Shown piece by piece: positions 1 through 17,541 of a DNA stretch of 64,000 nt. The position numbers were made by a program, and so were the translations under genes. The stretch lies in NCBI RefSeq assembly GCF_002078875.1, contig NC_034438.1, positions 20,800,127 through 20,864,126 of the forward strand, read 5' to 3'. Source of the DNA: Numida meleagris (lineage: Eukaryota; Chordata; Aves; Galliformes; Numididae). Under the pieces are notes generated by a model, which searched no databases, was not told the origin of the DNA, and saw nothing but the letters and a program-made list of their open reading frames with translations. Each line of letters begins with the position of its first letter. Within the stretch, counting starts at the first letter, position 1.

Positions 1-2305
1 GCCAGATGGCCAACAGAGGTAGTTTTTCTGGAGATTAATAAGACATTAGGACAGAATTTCAAAGACCATGAATACTTTCTGAGTTAACAAAAGCCATCTT
101 GATACTTACATCAGAGCCCAAAGGAGAATTTTAACTTTTGCCTTTGACCTGAGAGTTTGACAGTTTCTCTTCTCACATCTTGCTATCACAAATCAGTAAA
201 AATCATGAGCGAGCAGAAACAGCAAGGAATTTTCTACGGAATTCCTTGTTTCAGAATTTCTTTCTGCACCACTAAACATTCTTGCTGGAAAACTTGCTAC
301 ACCTCTTCCTTTTTTTAGCAGGCACTTCAATAAGAAAGGGCTGACTACTAGAAAAAAGTCATTATATGAATCAGATCCACTGTTAGTTAAGGATTTTTAT
401 TATGTTTTTCCATTGACAGTTGTATGTTTGTTAGACTGAGATCCATGAACCGTTCATAGCATTATGTGAATATTATTTCAAACAGAAACATTCAAAGTAC
501 CGACTGTTCACTTTTGATCGTGAAAGAGTAGAAGAGAAAATTTAAGTTAGCTTTCCCCGGTATTGCCATCCCGTTCCACTACTCAGTTCTAAATACTCAT
601 TCTTAAGAAAAAGCCCTTCTGGTGTGAATAAATTTTCCGCCTGTGTTCTTTCCCTTCAATGTTATTACTTCAAAACTGTTTGATCATAATCATCACCATG
701 GCATTTTCAGAACATTACAGCTATGGCAGATAATATTTCTGGATATTACCAGGCTTCTGAAATATTCTGATATAGAAATATATACAGTTTAAATTCTACT
801 GTTAAAAATAGGAATTTGCTCTTTTCTGAGACTCTTGTAAGTCATGCTCACAGACAGCATACAATATACTACACCAGTTCAGAGGACTAGTGATGTCACA
901 TGAATACTTAACTTCTTTTAACCATTGTTTCAATTTAGTTTCAACCTTTTTTTCGAAGTATAGGAGAATTCCCTGAAAAAACTTTATAACAAAATGAAAG
1001 CAGACTTCATAGAGCCTATAATTAACTACATCTTCAGTACTTCTAATTGTCTGCCTTTTCAAATGCAACGTCTCTCTAAAGGCTATGCTATAAATAACAA
1101 GTTAAATGCCTACCGATTTCCTTAGCCTGAAAATAAAGAGTGCATGTGAGAATTTGTAAGGAAAAGGATTAAAAATTTTAGACGTAGTGACAGGAAACAA
1201 GGCCCTTAGAGAACAGTTCTAGAAAGTGAGAACCTACAGAGGAACAATAAAGGCCAAGAGAGGTTTGATCCCTGCAAGCTAGTCAGCCAACTACATATAG
1301 CTTTTAAAATCCTCTTCACAATGCTGACTGCCAAAGAGGCATCCCAAGAGAAATACTGTATTTACCACCCAAGGGTTACTTATCCCTTTAATGGACTTTC
1401 TTTGGAGCTAGCCTTTACAGAAGTAAACAGTAAATTTCATCATTACTATTGTTATATATGAATAACCAATTATTAAAGTATTAGTAATGCTCTGTATTTT
1501 CAAAGCATTAGATACGTTTTAAGATTTTTTTTATCTACTGTCAGTGGATTATTTAACAGCAAGCATAACAGACTGCATCATTTTATTACATATTTTGGGC
1601 TGTAAGATTTTCTTTAAATAATACTTTTAAATGTATTGCATAATGCCCTAAAGTATTAAGTATGCAGCTTTTTACTGCTACTGTAAATTTCTTTACCTTC
1701 AATACTGCACACTGATACCTGCAGCCAAAGCTTTGCTAGCACTAAGGTATTCATTATGCTATTCTATCTAGCTTCATGTTAACTCTGTCCCCATAACCAA
1801 TTATTCTTCTCATCAAAAAGAGCTCTTTGTGAGAAACAACAAACTCATTGTCAGCAAAAAATAAAACAGACCTGACGAATACGAATGCAAACGTAACTTC
1901 AAGATGTAGCTTTCAAATGAAAAGTCAACAAAACAGATTTCATATTTCAAGATTAATAGAGCATGAATGTGATCCCATTTAACTGTAATCAGTGAAAATT
2001 ATTTAGTACACTTTACAAGGAGCAGGTACAAGTGTTCTGGGCTCCTTTCTATCCTAATACTCAACTATGCTTCTCCAGCTCACTGTTACTCACACAACTT
2101 GGTGTAAAATACACACACAAATGACTCAAGCAAAAGATGCAGCATAAAGATCAGAATGTACCCTTTGCTTATATATGATAGTACCAGATAGAACGCCGTC
2201 AGGAATTCATAACCCACTAGTGCATCTAACTAAAAATTTATGCCATAAAAGAATATATACAAATGACTAAGCAAAACACTCAGCATAAGGATTAAGACTT
2301 CTTAC
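1..2305 (-). other. ADAMTS6 intron, left part
   Basis: AT-rich intron downstream of the disintegrin-start exon; it runs off the left edge. I see no repeat tail, exon-like segment or RNA gene here. Short open frames (for example 802-1068 plus) are composition noise. Confidence 0.6.
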
Positions 2306-2447
2306 CCCATATTTACATTGGCGGGATGTTGCTCCATACTGGAAGCGACATTGTTCATCAGCATCATACACCTGACCTGGGGCCACAGCTGGATAAAGAA
2401 AGTCACGCTTGGGAGGCTCATTATCAAGGCAAGTACCACGGCCCGAA
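2306..2447 (-). CDS. ADAMTS6: ADAMTS6 exon (142 bp): start of disintegrin-like domain
   Basis: Minus-strand exon. Its first base completes Asp (GA|T) from the previous exon, giving [20 protein letters not shown], then [20 protein letters not shown] and [11 protein letters not shown]. The acceptor is GAACAG (AG at 2449-2448) and the donor is GTAAG (GT at 2305-2304). The exon ends in phase 0 after Gly, so the next exon should begin with Glu-Val-Cys in family members; I did not find it in the remaining 2.3 kb, so it lies left of the window. [13 protein letters not shown] is the hallmark start of the ADAMTS disintegrin-like domain, which is cysteine-rich and does not necessarily bind integrins. 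The frame also reads on into the intron and back past the acceptor; the splice sites and family alignment set the true ends. Confidence 0.95.
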
Positions 2448-4448
2448 CTGTTCAACATAAAGGACCAAAGGAATTAGGAATTCTACTGACTGTAAATCAC
2501 AGTAATGATATAATGTATCTAGTTGTTACTTTTAACAGCTCTGGGTGTGAAAGAAGTATGATTTCAGTAAAAAAACAGTACAATGGTACACCCATGGTAA
2601 ATAAAAAAGAAATTAGGGGGAATTAAGAGATCAAAATATTTTTTCATCACAGTTATTAACAAAAATGCTTATTTAGGTCATATATTATCCTTTTTAAAAG
2701 TGTGATAATTACTGAGCCACTCAAGACTGATTTTCAATTCTGTTTAAAGGTTCCTATTTGTTTTCATTGAAGAACAGCTACATTTGATCACAGAATGAAA
2801 AATAGACAAATTAAGCAAATAAGTTTATAATTCTTAATGATCCTTCTGATCATTCAAATAGGCAAGTACTTTAAAACATAACAGATACAAGCAGCTTCAC
2901 TGATTTATATAAAAGTAAAACACATTTAAATTTCAACATGACTAAATGTCCACAGAACTAGGATCTTAACATCCATTAATACTCCTCCATCTGAGAGAAT
3001 AAAATAGTTACAGTAGTAAAAATTGTTCAGGATCTTAGAATTTACCTGTACTTGGGTGAGTAAAAAAAATTTGTATGGATCCAAAGATCTTTTCCATTGC
3101 ATTTAACTAAGATCATCTTCTTTCAAAACTTTCATATTAAATATCAAATTAAATATTCTTTTATAGTCCCTGTTTTTTTCAATGTATGCCCATATTCAAC
3201 CACAATATTTTAGTGTAGTGGAACAAATAACAAAGAAAGCCAAATGCAGACAAGAGTTCTTTTGTTTAGAATACTTTATACTTTGCTAAATATAATTATT
3301 CAGTTTTATTTAGTCAGTGAGCATAAAAGAGGACAGATGCTTTTTTACTCTCAATCACATGTGAATAAGTGAGGATTTTTGAAGAATTCTTATGCCAACA
3401 CTTCCAATTTTTTTCCAACATTCCTACAAATTTTGCCAGCACTTATGTTTTTTTTCAAATCTTTTCCATGCACCTTGCCAAAGGAACATAATTTCAATAG
3501 TGAATGTTCTACACTGTTTTGTGAAGATCTCCAATTTTCTACATCTTTCATCTGCAGATAAAAACAAAAAGGCCGCTTTAAACATACCAATAATTATCTC
3601 ATTTTAACCCTATTTTATTGATTTCCTCAGAATACAACAGCAGACCTTGTGGAAGAAAAACAAAAACAACCAACCACTGACACATCTGAATAAACAGCAA
3701 CTAATTCAATATTCAACTAAATAATATAATTTTAAAAATAAAAAAAAAATATTTAAAAAATAAATTTTAAAAGATACTCAGGTTCTCATCCCAATAAATT
3801 CAATATGACTCACCTGCACCTCCCCCCAACCCAAACCAAGGCATAAAATCCTTCCCTTCACGCAATCAGGGCTTAAAATATTAAATATGTGATTCTAGAA
3901 TTAAAAAGTAATGTACTTGTCCCCTTATTCCAGTTTTAATTACTAAAAGTGCATACATTTTATAGTGGCTGAAGTTGAGAAACTATCTTCTTCTGAATCT
4001 AAAGCATTTCAGTGTTGTATTCTGTGTGCATGAGGAGTACATGCTAATAATTCCAATATGGAAATAAATACAATCTAAGCTTTCTGCATTGTCCAAACGA
4101 AACTGCAGATACTAACTTGTTTAAACAAGCCATGGGAAGTTTAACATTTGACATTATATGTAACAAGAATATCTCCACTGATTCAAATGATGCAGAGTTT
4201 GGTATGCAACATATAATCCTGTAAAAAGACAAGCATTTAAAAACTTCTCATTACCTTTGGCCACAGGCAAATAGATCCCTGCAAAAATGAGATTACAGAT
4301 TAAAATCTTAATCTTTAACTGTACTGAGTCTGTAAACTAGTCTCTATACCTACTGTATAAAGCCCACAATTGTGGAAATAAGTATTTAATAGTAACTTCC
4401 TACAAAGTAAGTCAAATCCTTGTAGAAAATACAAAAGTATGACTGTTG
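2448..4448 (-). other. ADAMTS6 intron segment, no recognised element
   Basis: AT-rich intron between the 2306-2447 exon and the LTR at 4454. It holds A/T runs around 3720-3780 but nothing I can assign. Overlapping short open frames on both strands near 3380-3610 have no recognisable domain. Confidence 0.6.
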
Positions 4449-4453
4449 TTCTC

Positions 4454-5001
4454 TGTTGTGGTTTTATGATTTCTGTTATCGGTATTCCACATCATAACAT
4501 CATGTAGTGCACCAGGAGTTAAACAGTTAATGCCTCAGTTCCATGGAATGTTGATAGTTCCAGCTACCTTTCTCAGAAGAGAACTGCAGCTCCCAGAAGA
4601 CTTCAATATTCCATTTCTGTTTTCCAATCATAGGGAAAGATAAAACTGACTGGGAGTCACGGAACTGTTACCCTTTTTTTTTCTGCTCATCACCGCAGCA
4701 TGTGCTCCCTAGCCATCTTGCCTTCAGCATTAGAGTAAGGCCTTTGGTTTTGGGACACACTCATTTATTTGATTTATTAGCTTCAAGTCCAATTATTTTG
4801 TATTATATTGTGTTATCTCGCATTCTGCTATCATATTTAGCAAATTAGTTTTCTCCCTTAGCTCACTGCCACCATTTTGTTTTTAGGCCCATCTCCCTAC
4901 CATTCCACTTCCCACTTTCCCCCTTTCCCAGGACGTGGGTCCATGGGTCCCCCCACCCCCTTAGTCACGGAACCAGGCCGAACTGGGCCAGAACTGTGAC
5001 A
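4454..5001 (+). mobile_element. Solo LTR of an endogenous retrovirus (548 bp)
   Basis: Begins TGTTGTGGTTTTATG and ends CTGTGACA, the TG...CA ends expected of an LTR. It is flanked by an exact 5-bp direct repeat TTCTC at 4449-4453 and 5002-5006. A second copy of the same unit lies in reverse orientation at 28023-28579, sharing for example TATTCCACATCATAACATC, AGCATTAGAGTAAGGCC and AGGCCCATCTCCCTACC. There is no internal viral region, primer-binding site or second LTR next to it, so it is a solo LTR left by recombination. The 5-bp duplication fits several avian ERV classes and I do not name the family. It lies antisense to ADAMTS6. No viral protein is encoded. Confidence 0.85.
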
Positions 5002-5006
5002 TTCTC

Positions 5007-8000
5007 TGAAGACAGCATTTTCATTATAACAAAATGTGGCTCTATTAGTAAAAAAGCAAGAAAATCTCTAGTAAGTGGTTATACACTTATGAGCTACTTC
5101 TCTCAGACTGAATATTAATTTCTTTTTCCTTCTACTTCAGTATTATTTCTGTCAAAGTACATGAAAACACTGAAGTTACAAAACTAGTGTGGGAACCTAA
5201 ATTGAATGTGTAGATGTAAAAAAAAAAAGATAATGTGAATGATAAGGATGTTTAAATATCCACATTTCTGCAATTTTAACAATTTCTACTCACTATCAGT
5301 TTCATTGCTTGTGACTTTATCTTACTTAGGAATTGCATATAACATTTAAAAAAAAAACCTACATGATATCGCAGACAGAACATTTACATTTTTGAAGAGG
5401 GAGCGCATAAATCTTCATTGTCTGCTACAGATATAAGATGACCTCAAACTCAACATACAGTCTACTTACTCCATAAGATACTACATTGGTACTCACAGAC
5501 TTTCTCGTTTCCTCAGTTAATTTCATGAGTTTATATGGGGCATACTAGGACTATTTTCCGTTATAATGTTAAAAAGCTTCATGCCATTTCACTATCATGA
5601 ACACAATAACGTGTCAAGAAACATTAGTAAAATAATCCATAATGCAGTTCAAAATTTAATTTGTATTACAATATTTCAGGATAGAAAATCAATCTTATTT
5701 CTGTCTGAAAGGATACCAAGGATACTAGAGCTTTCTCTAAAAACTTACAATCTCAAAGTTATCATCACTGTCAAATTGATTGATCAACATGACAGCAACA
5801 AGGGACTTGGTGCTAGAATCTTAAGAATGTAATAGTGACAATCCCTGTGCAGACATCCCTTTTTATGCAAGGCCTCTTAAAAAGAAAACAGAAATACCAC
5901 CTTTCCGAATTTATGCTCATATTAGACTATTTATTCTCACATATCTCAGGAACATATGCAGTACATTAAAAATCCTTCAATGGCTGAGGAAAATAACCAG
6001 AACACTGGCATAGAAAATGAGTTCGAGATGTTAGAGAAATAGCTCATTCATAATAATATGGAATATAATGCAAGCACATTAGGTTCATTCTCAGTATTCT
6101 TAATGAACTATTAGAGCTAAACAATCATATAGATAAACATAGATAGTATGCATAAAATTTTCTTTAATCATGTTACAAGTTTTCCCATAAAAATATGGAA
6201 AATACCAACATTAAAATAACTTAAGTAAAATCAGGGCATTTTTATGTATACATAGCTACAAAAATATGAATAATTTATATGCTTATAAATAATGTTTGGC
6301 TCCTTTCAAAAGACTTACTTTATATTATATATTTTTCCTGAGCAAAAACTGATTTTTAAAGAGTACTAGGATATATTTCTATACGGGCTACATAAATTGC
6401 TTAACCAGACACTAATGAATAAACTCTGCAAACTGCTCAATAATCTACAAATAATAACACATAAATATTTGTACAATAAGGGCGTAAGTTATGGTGGTAT
6501 GATTCAGAGTGGTATGGTTAAAATTAAAAATGAGATAAAATAGGATTACTAAATGCAAACAATCAGATATTGATGTGGATTTACCAGACTCTCTCAAGAT
6601 ATGTTCTATTTCTTCTCAGTCTTTTACACAAGGCTAGCTCTATGTCTGATTAGCTATTACATAGCAAATACTCTGCAATTTTGCACAATGTTCTTGTAAT
6701 GCTCATTTTCTCTTTTGGGTTTTAGTAAGTAACTTGTTATTTCTTCAATCCATATTTCCCTCCACAGTACATTCCAAAGTGTTCTTTTCTTCTTCCAGTT
6801 ATTTATCCAGCACTCATATTAGAAAAAATCTACCGGGCCATCTATCAAAATCATCCACCTACCAAAATCTACTGGTATCTGTCCTGGAGAATTTGAGACA
6901 CACTATGCTACAAAAAAATTATCCAATTTGTTCTATTTTCATTTCATCAAACATTCTATAAGAATCTGCTATTAATTCTGTCCTTTTCAATTTATTTAAT
7001 AAAATAAAAACAAGAAGTAGACAAAGACTATTACTTGCAAATCAATACTCAGAAACATACTGCAAGCCAATGATTACAAAAACTTGTTCTCTTCTTTTTA
7101 ATTGTGCAGCCTTTTAGGTAAAATACTGACTTTTCATTGAAGACTTTAGATCTAAAATAATTATGGATATATCCTTTTTGATCCTTATTTGTCAGCAAAA
7201 AGAAAAGCCTTCTAATATTTAAAGTAAAGGAAAAAAGAGGCAGACTATAATCCAAACTATAGGTCAACAGATAATAATGGATGTAAATTTTCTACACTGA
7301 TTTGTACAGAAAGAGTTGGAATCTTGATATTATTAATGTGACCTTATCTTACTGGTGTCCTGGAGCAACAGGGCATACCTGCCATAGAAAGTACATACGG
7401 CATATAAGGAAATTATCTCATACTTATCTTGTGTACCCACTTGTATGTCTGAGATTCTTGGCCACATGATGCCTGAACACAGACACTAGAAGATTTTTTT
7501 ACATCAGCTCTATGAGCTTCCTTGCACTTAAGTATTTTTGGCTCCTTTCCAGAGTTAGAAAGGTCTGGTCTCTTAGAGCTAAATCCTGCTGTACAGCAAT
7601 TCCAGAGACTCTCCAAGAATATCCTGTGATAGATCTTACTTATTCAAATAGTTAACAGATTTTAGGTTCTTCTTCATTCCTCTTCAAAAGACAATTCTGC
7701 CTCTGAAAGACAGAGCTGGCCATGTGGCTTCTCATTAGACCTTCTCCTACCTGACACTGACAAGATTGAGCAACTAGAGACTCATAATTCCAGAAATCAA
7801 GCAGATTATGTTATTACCAACCATAAAAGTAACTGAATAATGAAGAAGAAAGTTCTCTTTTTTAAATCTCACTATCTGCATGGCTATGCCCTAGACAAAT
7901 AAAGACTGGATAAAACGAATGTATGACATATATATATGCTGCACTCAATGAAGTTTTACCAATTGGTTTTCAACCACAATATTTTAAGGGTTAATTCATT

Positions 8001-9486
8001 CCTCAATAAACAGATTTTAACAGTTTCTACACCTCTCACAGAAACCTTTGTCTTGTAACACCACTCTCTCACTCTCATCTTAGTGAGTCCTTGCATTTAA
8101 TTCTATAAAAAGTGTAATGAAATTTAAAGCCATTGTAAAGCACGTATAAACAATTCAGGTGATAAATTAAATCCAGTCTTTCACTTTAACACAGAGCTTA
8201 CAGCCAACAGCTATTATGTGCTTGAAGGAATGTTTTCCCCATTAAAATGGTTCTCATTGGCCATTTCAAAGCCTGTGCTATCAGGTCATCATTCTTGGGA
8301 GTTTTGATAGATCTATTAGCAACACACAGCTTTGCTTTGACTTAATTCCCATGAAGTCACATTCACCCTCTATCTGGCTGTCTCACAAAGTAAACTCTTT
8401 TCTCAACCAGAGTCTGGCTGAATTGACAACTTTTAAGTAATACTTAATGGCTACTCCTCAGTACCCTCAGTCTGGAAAATTTGTACCCAGATGCAGATTT
8501 TAGGAGGTCTTGAGGAAGAAGAGGGTAACACTGAGGCTCTACTTTCATTGTCACCATGATGACTTCTGTTTCCAAATGCTTCTGGCTGATGAGAAAGTAC
8601 AGTACATCGGATCAACATTACAAAATAAACACACAGTACAAAACTGTGCGGTTACAAAGTGGTGGCCCAAGCCGGTAAACTGTTAATCCACACTAATCTA
8701 CCCAACCACACAATACTGTGAGTAGTAACTGAGCTTCTAGCCAAATGTATTCCATTTGCATTATCCTGGTGCCATGACTGCTGGGCCTCAACTTTTATGC
8801 AGACCCATGCTGATAAATCTAAAATGTGTTTTACCATACAGACTCATGACCTCGCATTTCTAACTGAGTATGTTTGCATTTCATTCCACCATGCTCCATT
8901 TTTCTCATTAAACACAACTAAGTGAATCCAATACTCACTAAGCATAGAACAAAAACACTTGTCTCCCTTTTCTGTAGTTTACTGGTTCTGGTTGCAGACG
9001 TTTTCCTATTTTTGATGAAAAAATGAAAGAAAGGAGCCAGAGTTTAAAATCTCTGTGGAATAAACATCTGCAGACACAGATGACAGTGCATTCTGAGGCT
9101 TTGCCTCTAAACCTCTGAATCAGCCGTTTCCTCCTCTGTTCCTAAGTTGTGAAGAGATATTAGAAAAAAATAAGAATTCAATAATTTTTCCTGACTGGAT
9201 GCAGACTTTTCAGCTATTATAGAGGTAGTCAGGGAATTGCTACTACATGAATCTCACTATTTTTCTCTGCTTCTTGCTCATTGATCATTACCTGAAAATG
9301 AAAAGCGTCTGCTATTAAGGCTGTTCTGCATCAAGGAAAGGTGTGAGGGGGTAAAAAAGAAGTGATCTAGGTTTCTGACAGCTGTCCTACACATATGTGT
9401 ATCTCTTAACAGTTTTCTGCTGTCATCAAGATGATAGGAAAATTTAGGGGAGGAGACTGAAAACTCAAGAAAAAAATATTCACATT
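5007..9486 (-). other. ADAMTS6 intron segment, no recognised element
   Basis: About 4.5 kb of AT-rich intron between the LTR and the 9.5-kb CR1. No CR1 tail, LTR end, exon-like segment or RNA gene was recognised. Open frames at 5566-5832, 6734-6961 and 7413-7616 have AT-driven composition and no family signature. Confidence 0.55.
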
Positions 9487-12342
9487 TAGGGGTGAGGCAA
9501 GGGGCTCAGCTGAAGTGCATCTATGCCAGTGCCTGCAGCATAAGCAACAAACAGGAGGAGCTGGAAGCCATCATGCGGCAGGCAAACTATGACTTAGTTG
9601 CCATTACGGAAACATGATGGGATCGCTCCCGTGACTGGAGTGCTGCGATGGATGGCTACAAGCTCTTCAGAAAGGATAGGCAAGGAAGGAGGGGTGGTGG
9701 CGTGGCTCTCTATGTTAGAGAGTGTTTTGATGTTAGTGAGCTTGCAACTGGGGAAGATAATGTTGAATCTCTATGGGTTAGGATCAAAGGAAAGGCTGAC
9801 AAGGCAGACATCCTGGTGGGGGTCTGTTACAGACCGCCTAACCAGGATGAAGAGACTGATGAGGCGTTCTGTGAACAGCTGGCAGAAGTTCTGTGATCGC
9901 CAGCCCTTGTCCTCATGGGGGACTTCAACTTCCCCGATATATGCTAGGAATACAACACGGCGCAGAAGAAGCAGTCTAGGAGGTTTCTAGAGAGTATGGA
10001 AGATAACTTCCTTCTGCAGCTGGTGAGAGAACCTGCCAGGAGAGGTGCCCTGCTAGACCTGCTGTTCACAAACAGGGAAGGTCAGGTGGGAGATGTGGAA
10101 GGTGGGGGCTGTCTTGGACATAGCGTTCATGAAATGGTAGAGTTCTCCATTCTTGGTGGAACCAGGAAAGGGGACAAGAAAACTGCTACCTTGGACTTTC
10201 GGAGGGCAGACTTTGAATTGTTCAGGAGACTGGTAGGGAGGGTCCCTTGGGATTTGGTCTTGGAGGGTAAAGGGGTCCAGGAAGGCTGGTCGCTCCTCAA
10301 GAAGGAAGTCCTGAAGGCGCAGGAACAGGCTGCCCCCTTGAGCTGCAAGATAAGCCAGTGGGGAAGAAGACCAGCATGGATGAACAGGGAGCTTTTTCTG
10401 AGGCTCCAGGAGAAAAAGAGAATCTACCTCCTGTGAAAGAAGGGACAGGCAACGCGGAAAGAGTACAAAGAGGTTGTTAGGATGTGCAGGGAGAAAATGA
10501 GAAAGGCAAAGGCCCAGCTTGAACTCAGCTTGGCTGCCGGGATAAAAGGGAACAAGAAACTCTTCTACAAATACATTAACACTAAGAGGAAGACCAAGGA
10601 GAATCTCCATTCTTTACTGGACGCGGCTGGGAATGTGGCCACTGAGGACAATGAAAAGGCTGAGGTTCTCAATGCCTTCTTTATGTCTGTCTTTAAAAAC
10701 CAGAGCAGTTGTCCTCAGAGCACTCTACTCTCTGACCTGGAAGTCTCAGATGGGGAGCGGAATAAACCCCCCATGATTCAGGAGGAAACGGTCAGAGACC
10801 TACTACTCCACCTGGACTGCCACAATGCCATGGGGCCAGACGAGATCCACCCGAGAGTACCGAGGGAGCTGGCAGAGGAGATAGCCAAGCCGCTTTCCAT
10901 CATCTATTGGTGTTTCTGGTCAACTGGAGAGGTCCCAGAAGTCTGGAGACTTGCCAATGTGACTCCCATCTATAAGAAGGGTCGTAAGGAGGATCCGGGG
11001 AACTACAGGCCTGTCAGCCTGACCTCGGTGCCAGGGAAGGTTATGGAGCAGACTGTCCTGAGGGAGATCATGCGGCATTTGCAGGACAACCGGGGGATCA
11101 GGCCCAGCCAGCATGGGTTTGTGAAGGGCAGGTCCTGCTTGACCAACCGGATCTCCTTCTATGATTGAGTGACCCGTCTGGTGGATGAGGGAAAGGCTGT
11201 TGATGTGGTCTACCTAGATTTCAGCAAAGCCTTTGACACTGTCTTCCGCAGTATTCTCCTGGAGAAACTGGCAGCCCGTGGCTTGGACAGGTACGCTCTT
11301 TGCTGGGTAAGGAGCTGGCTGGAGGGCCAGGCCCAGAGAGTGGTGGTGAATGGATTTAAATCCAGCTGGTAACCGGTCACAAGTGGTGTTCCCCAGGGGT
11401 CGGTGCTGGGGCCTGTCCTCTTCAATATCTTTATTGATGACCTGGATGAGGGCATTGAGAGCGCCCTCAGTAAGTTTGCAGATGACACCAAGCTGGCAGG
11501 AAGTGTCGATCTGCCTCAGGGTAGAGAGCCCCTACAGAGAAATCTGGACAGGCCGGATCTCTGGGCTGAAGCCAGCGGGATGAGGTTCAACAAGACCATG
11601 TGCTGGGTGCTGCACTTTGGCTGCAACAACCCCAGACAGCACTGCAGGCTTATGGCAGAGTGGCTGGATGGTTGTGTGGAGGAAACGGACCTGGGGATAC
11701 TGGCAGTGTGCCCAGGTGGCCAAGAAGGCCAATGGCATCCTGGCTTGTATCAGAAACAGTGTTGCCAGTAGGAGTAGGGAAGTCATTGTCCCTCTGTACT
11801 CAGCACTGGTGAGGCCCCACCTCGAGTACTGTGTCCAGTTTTGGGCCCCTCACTGCAAGAAAGACATTGAGGCCCTGGAGCTTGTTCAGAGGAGGGCAAC
11901 GAAGCTGGTGAGGGGTCTGGAGCACAGGCCTTATGAGGAGCGGCTGAGGGAGCTGGGATTGTTCAGTCTGGAGAAGAGGAGGCTCAGGGGAGACCTTGTT
12001 GCTCTCTGTAACTACCTGAAGGGAGGTTGTAGTGAGCTGGGGGTCAGCCTCTTCTCTCTTGTAACTAGTGACAGGATGAGGGGGAATGGCCTCAAGTTAC
12101 GGCAGGGGAGATTTAGGCTGGACATTAGGAAACACTACTTTTCTGAAAGAGTGGTCAGGTGCTGGAATGGGCTGCCCAGGGAGGTAGTTGAGTCACCATC
12201 CCTGGAGGTGTTCAAGAAACATTTAGATATAGCGTTGAGAGACATGGTTTAGTGGGGTTATTGGTGGTAGGTGGATGGTTGGACTGGATGATCTTGTAGG
12301 TCTTTTCCAACCTAGCTAATTCTATGATTCTATGATTCTATG
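9487..12342 (+). mobile_element. CR1 LINE, nearly complete ORF2 and 3' end
   Basis: Plus-strand CR1 retrotransposon, about 2.86 kb. It starts at the beginning of the ORF2 endonuclease (GVRQGAQLKC from 9489), runs through reverse transcriptase and the 3' UTR, and ends in the CR1 signature ATTCTATGATTCTATGATTC (12322-12342). It is 5'-truncated relative to a full element, since ORF1 and the 5' UTR are absent. It sits in the intron between the ADAMTS6 exons at 2.3 and 14.7 kb, antisense to the gene. No clear target duplication was seen, which is usual for CR1. Confidence 0.95.
9489..12252 (+). pseudogene. CR1 ORF2 (endonuclease-reverse transcriptase) relic
   Basis: One reading frame (positions divisible by 3) carries the endonuclease (AP-endonuclease-like; ITET-type segment at 9600-9620, YRPPNQ near 9829, MGDFN near 9915) and the reverse transcriptase, with FADD at 11475-11486. 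It is interrupted by stops at 9615, 9894, 9945, 10434, 11166 and 11370; most replace a Trp or Arg codon of the family consensus by a transition. A deletion of 26 bp relative to the copy at 61.3 kb lies at 11703/11704 and shifts the C-terminal part, which ends MV* at 12252, into the next frame. The endonuclease SDH motif reads SVH (GTT at 10125-10127), so a catalytic Asp is lost. Non-functional. Confidence 0.9.
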
Positions 12343-13044
12343 ACTTAAAGACTATTTTACTTTGTAAAACCAGGCAACAACTATTTTAAGAAAAAAAACA
12401 TTAATTCATTTCTCGGATATTAAAACCACAAACAAGAAAAAGAAGCACAGATTTATAACAAACAGATTATGTTTGAGAAATCTGATTTTTTTAAAGTTAG
12501 ACTGCAAAATTAGCAGATTAAGAAGATGCTAGCTTTGGCTCTTTTAACACAAAATCCAACTCAACTGGAAAATCTATTCATAATTAAAATACATAAAAAA
12601 ATGTTTATTCAAGGTGGCTTTAATAAAATAACATCTATATTCTGTTCTATAAAAATAAAATATTATTTTATATATTATAAAATATATTTACTTATATAAG
12701 TATATAAATAAGTATATTTATTTATTACATATTATAATAAAATATTTAGATGATAATTTGTTATTGGAGATGCTACATCTGTTTTTGCTCTAAATATCAT
12801 CTAGTATCTTCAGTAACAATTTTTATGACATATACAGTCTTCATCAATAGATAACTTCTTTTCAAAATAATTACGAATTCAAAATGGAGTTTAAAAGAAA
12901 GTGACAAATAGAAGGTAAGACTACAAACAGCAGAAATGTGACAGTAAGAGATAAATCCCTAGTACTACAAGAAAGCATAGGAAACATAGGAAGCTGGAGC
13001 ATATGAAGTTCCACACAAATGTGATTCAGAACTTCTTAATGGTA
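12343..13044 (-). other. ADAMTS6 intron segment with AT-rich block
   Basis: Contains a very AT-rich stretch at about 12640-12760, built from short TA/ATAA motifs (for example TATATAAGTATATAAATAAG). No other element recognised. Confidence 0.6.
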
Positions 13045-13221
13045 AGGGTGACGGAGCACTGCAACAGGCTGCCCAGGGAGGTTTTGGAGTCTCCTCCTAC
13101 GGCAAGACCCGCCTGGACGCCTACCTGTGCAACCTGGTCTGGGGAGCCTGCTTTAGCAGGGGGGTTGGACTTGATGATCTCTAGAGGTCCCTTCCAGCCC
13201 CTACAGTTCTCTGATTCTGTG
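13045..13221 (+). mobile_element. CR1 3'-end fragment
   Basis: Plus-strand, strongly 5'-truncated CR1. It shows ACAGGCTGCCCAGGGAGG (the ORF2 C-terminal coding segment), GGGTTGGACTTGATGATCTC, CCCTTCCAGCCCC, and the terminal TTCTCTGATTCTGTGA. It appears to be a different subfamily from the 9.5-kb copy, because the tail wording differs. Confidence 0.9.
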
Positions 13222-17476
<4,255 letters not shown>

Positions 17477-17541
17477 TTTGGGGGTTGGACTCAACAATCT
17501 CTGGAGATACCTTCCAACCTCTGCAATTCCATGATTCTGTG
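17477..17541 (+). mobile_element. CR1 3'-tail fragment (about 65 bp)
   Basis: Plus-strand remnant reading GGGGTTGGACTCAACAATCT, CCTTCCAACCTCTGCAATTCC and ATGATTCTGTGA. This is the last 60-70 bp of a CR1 element only. Confidence 0.8.
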
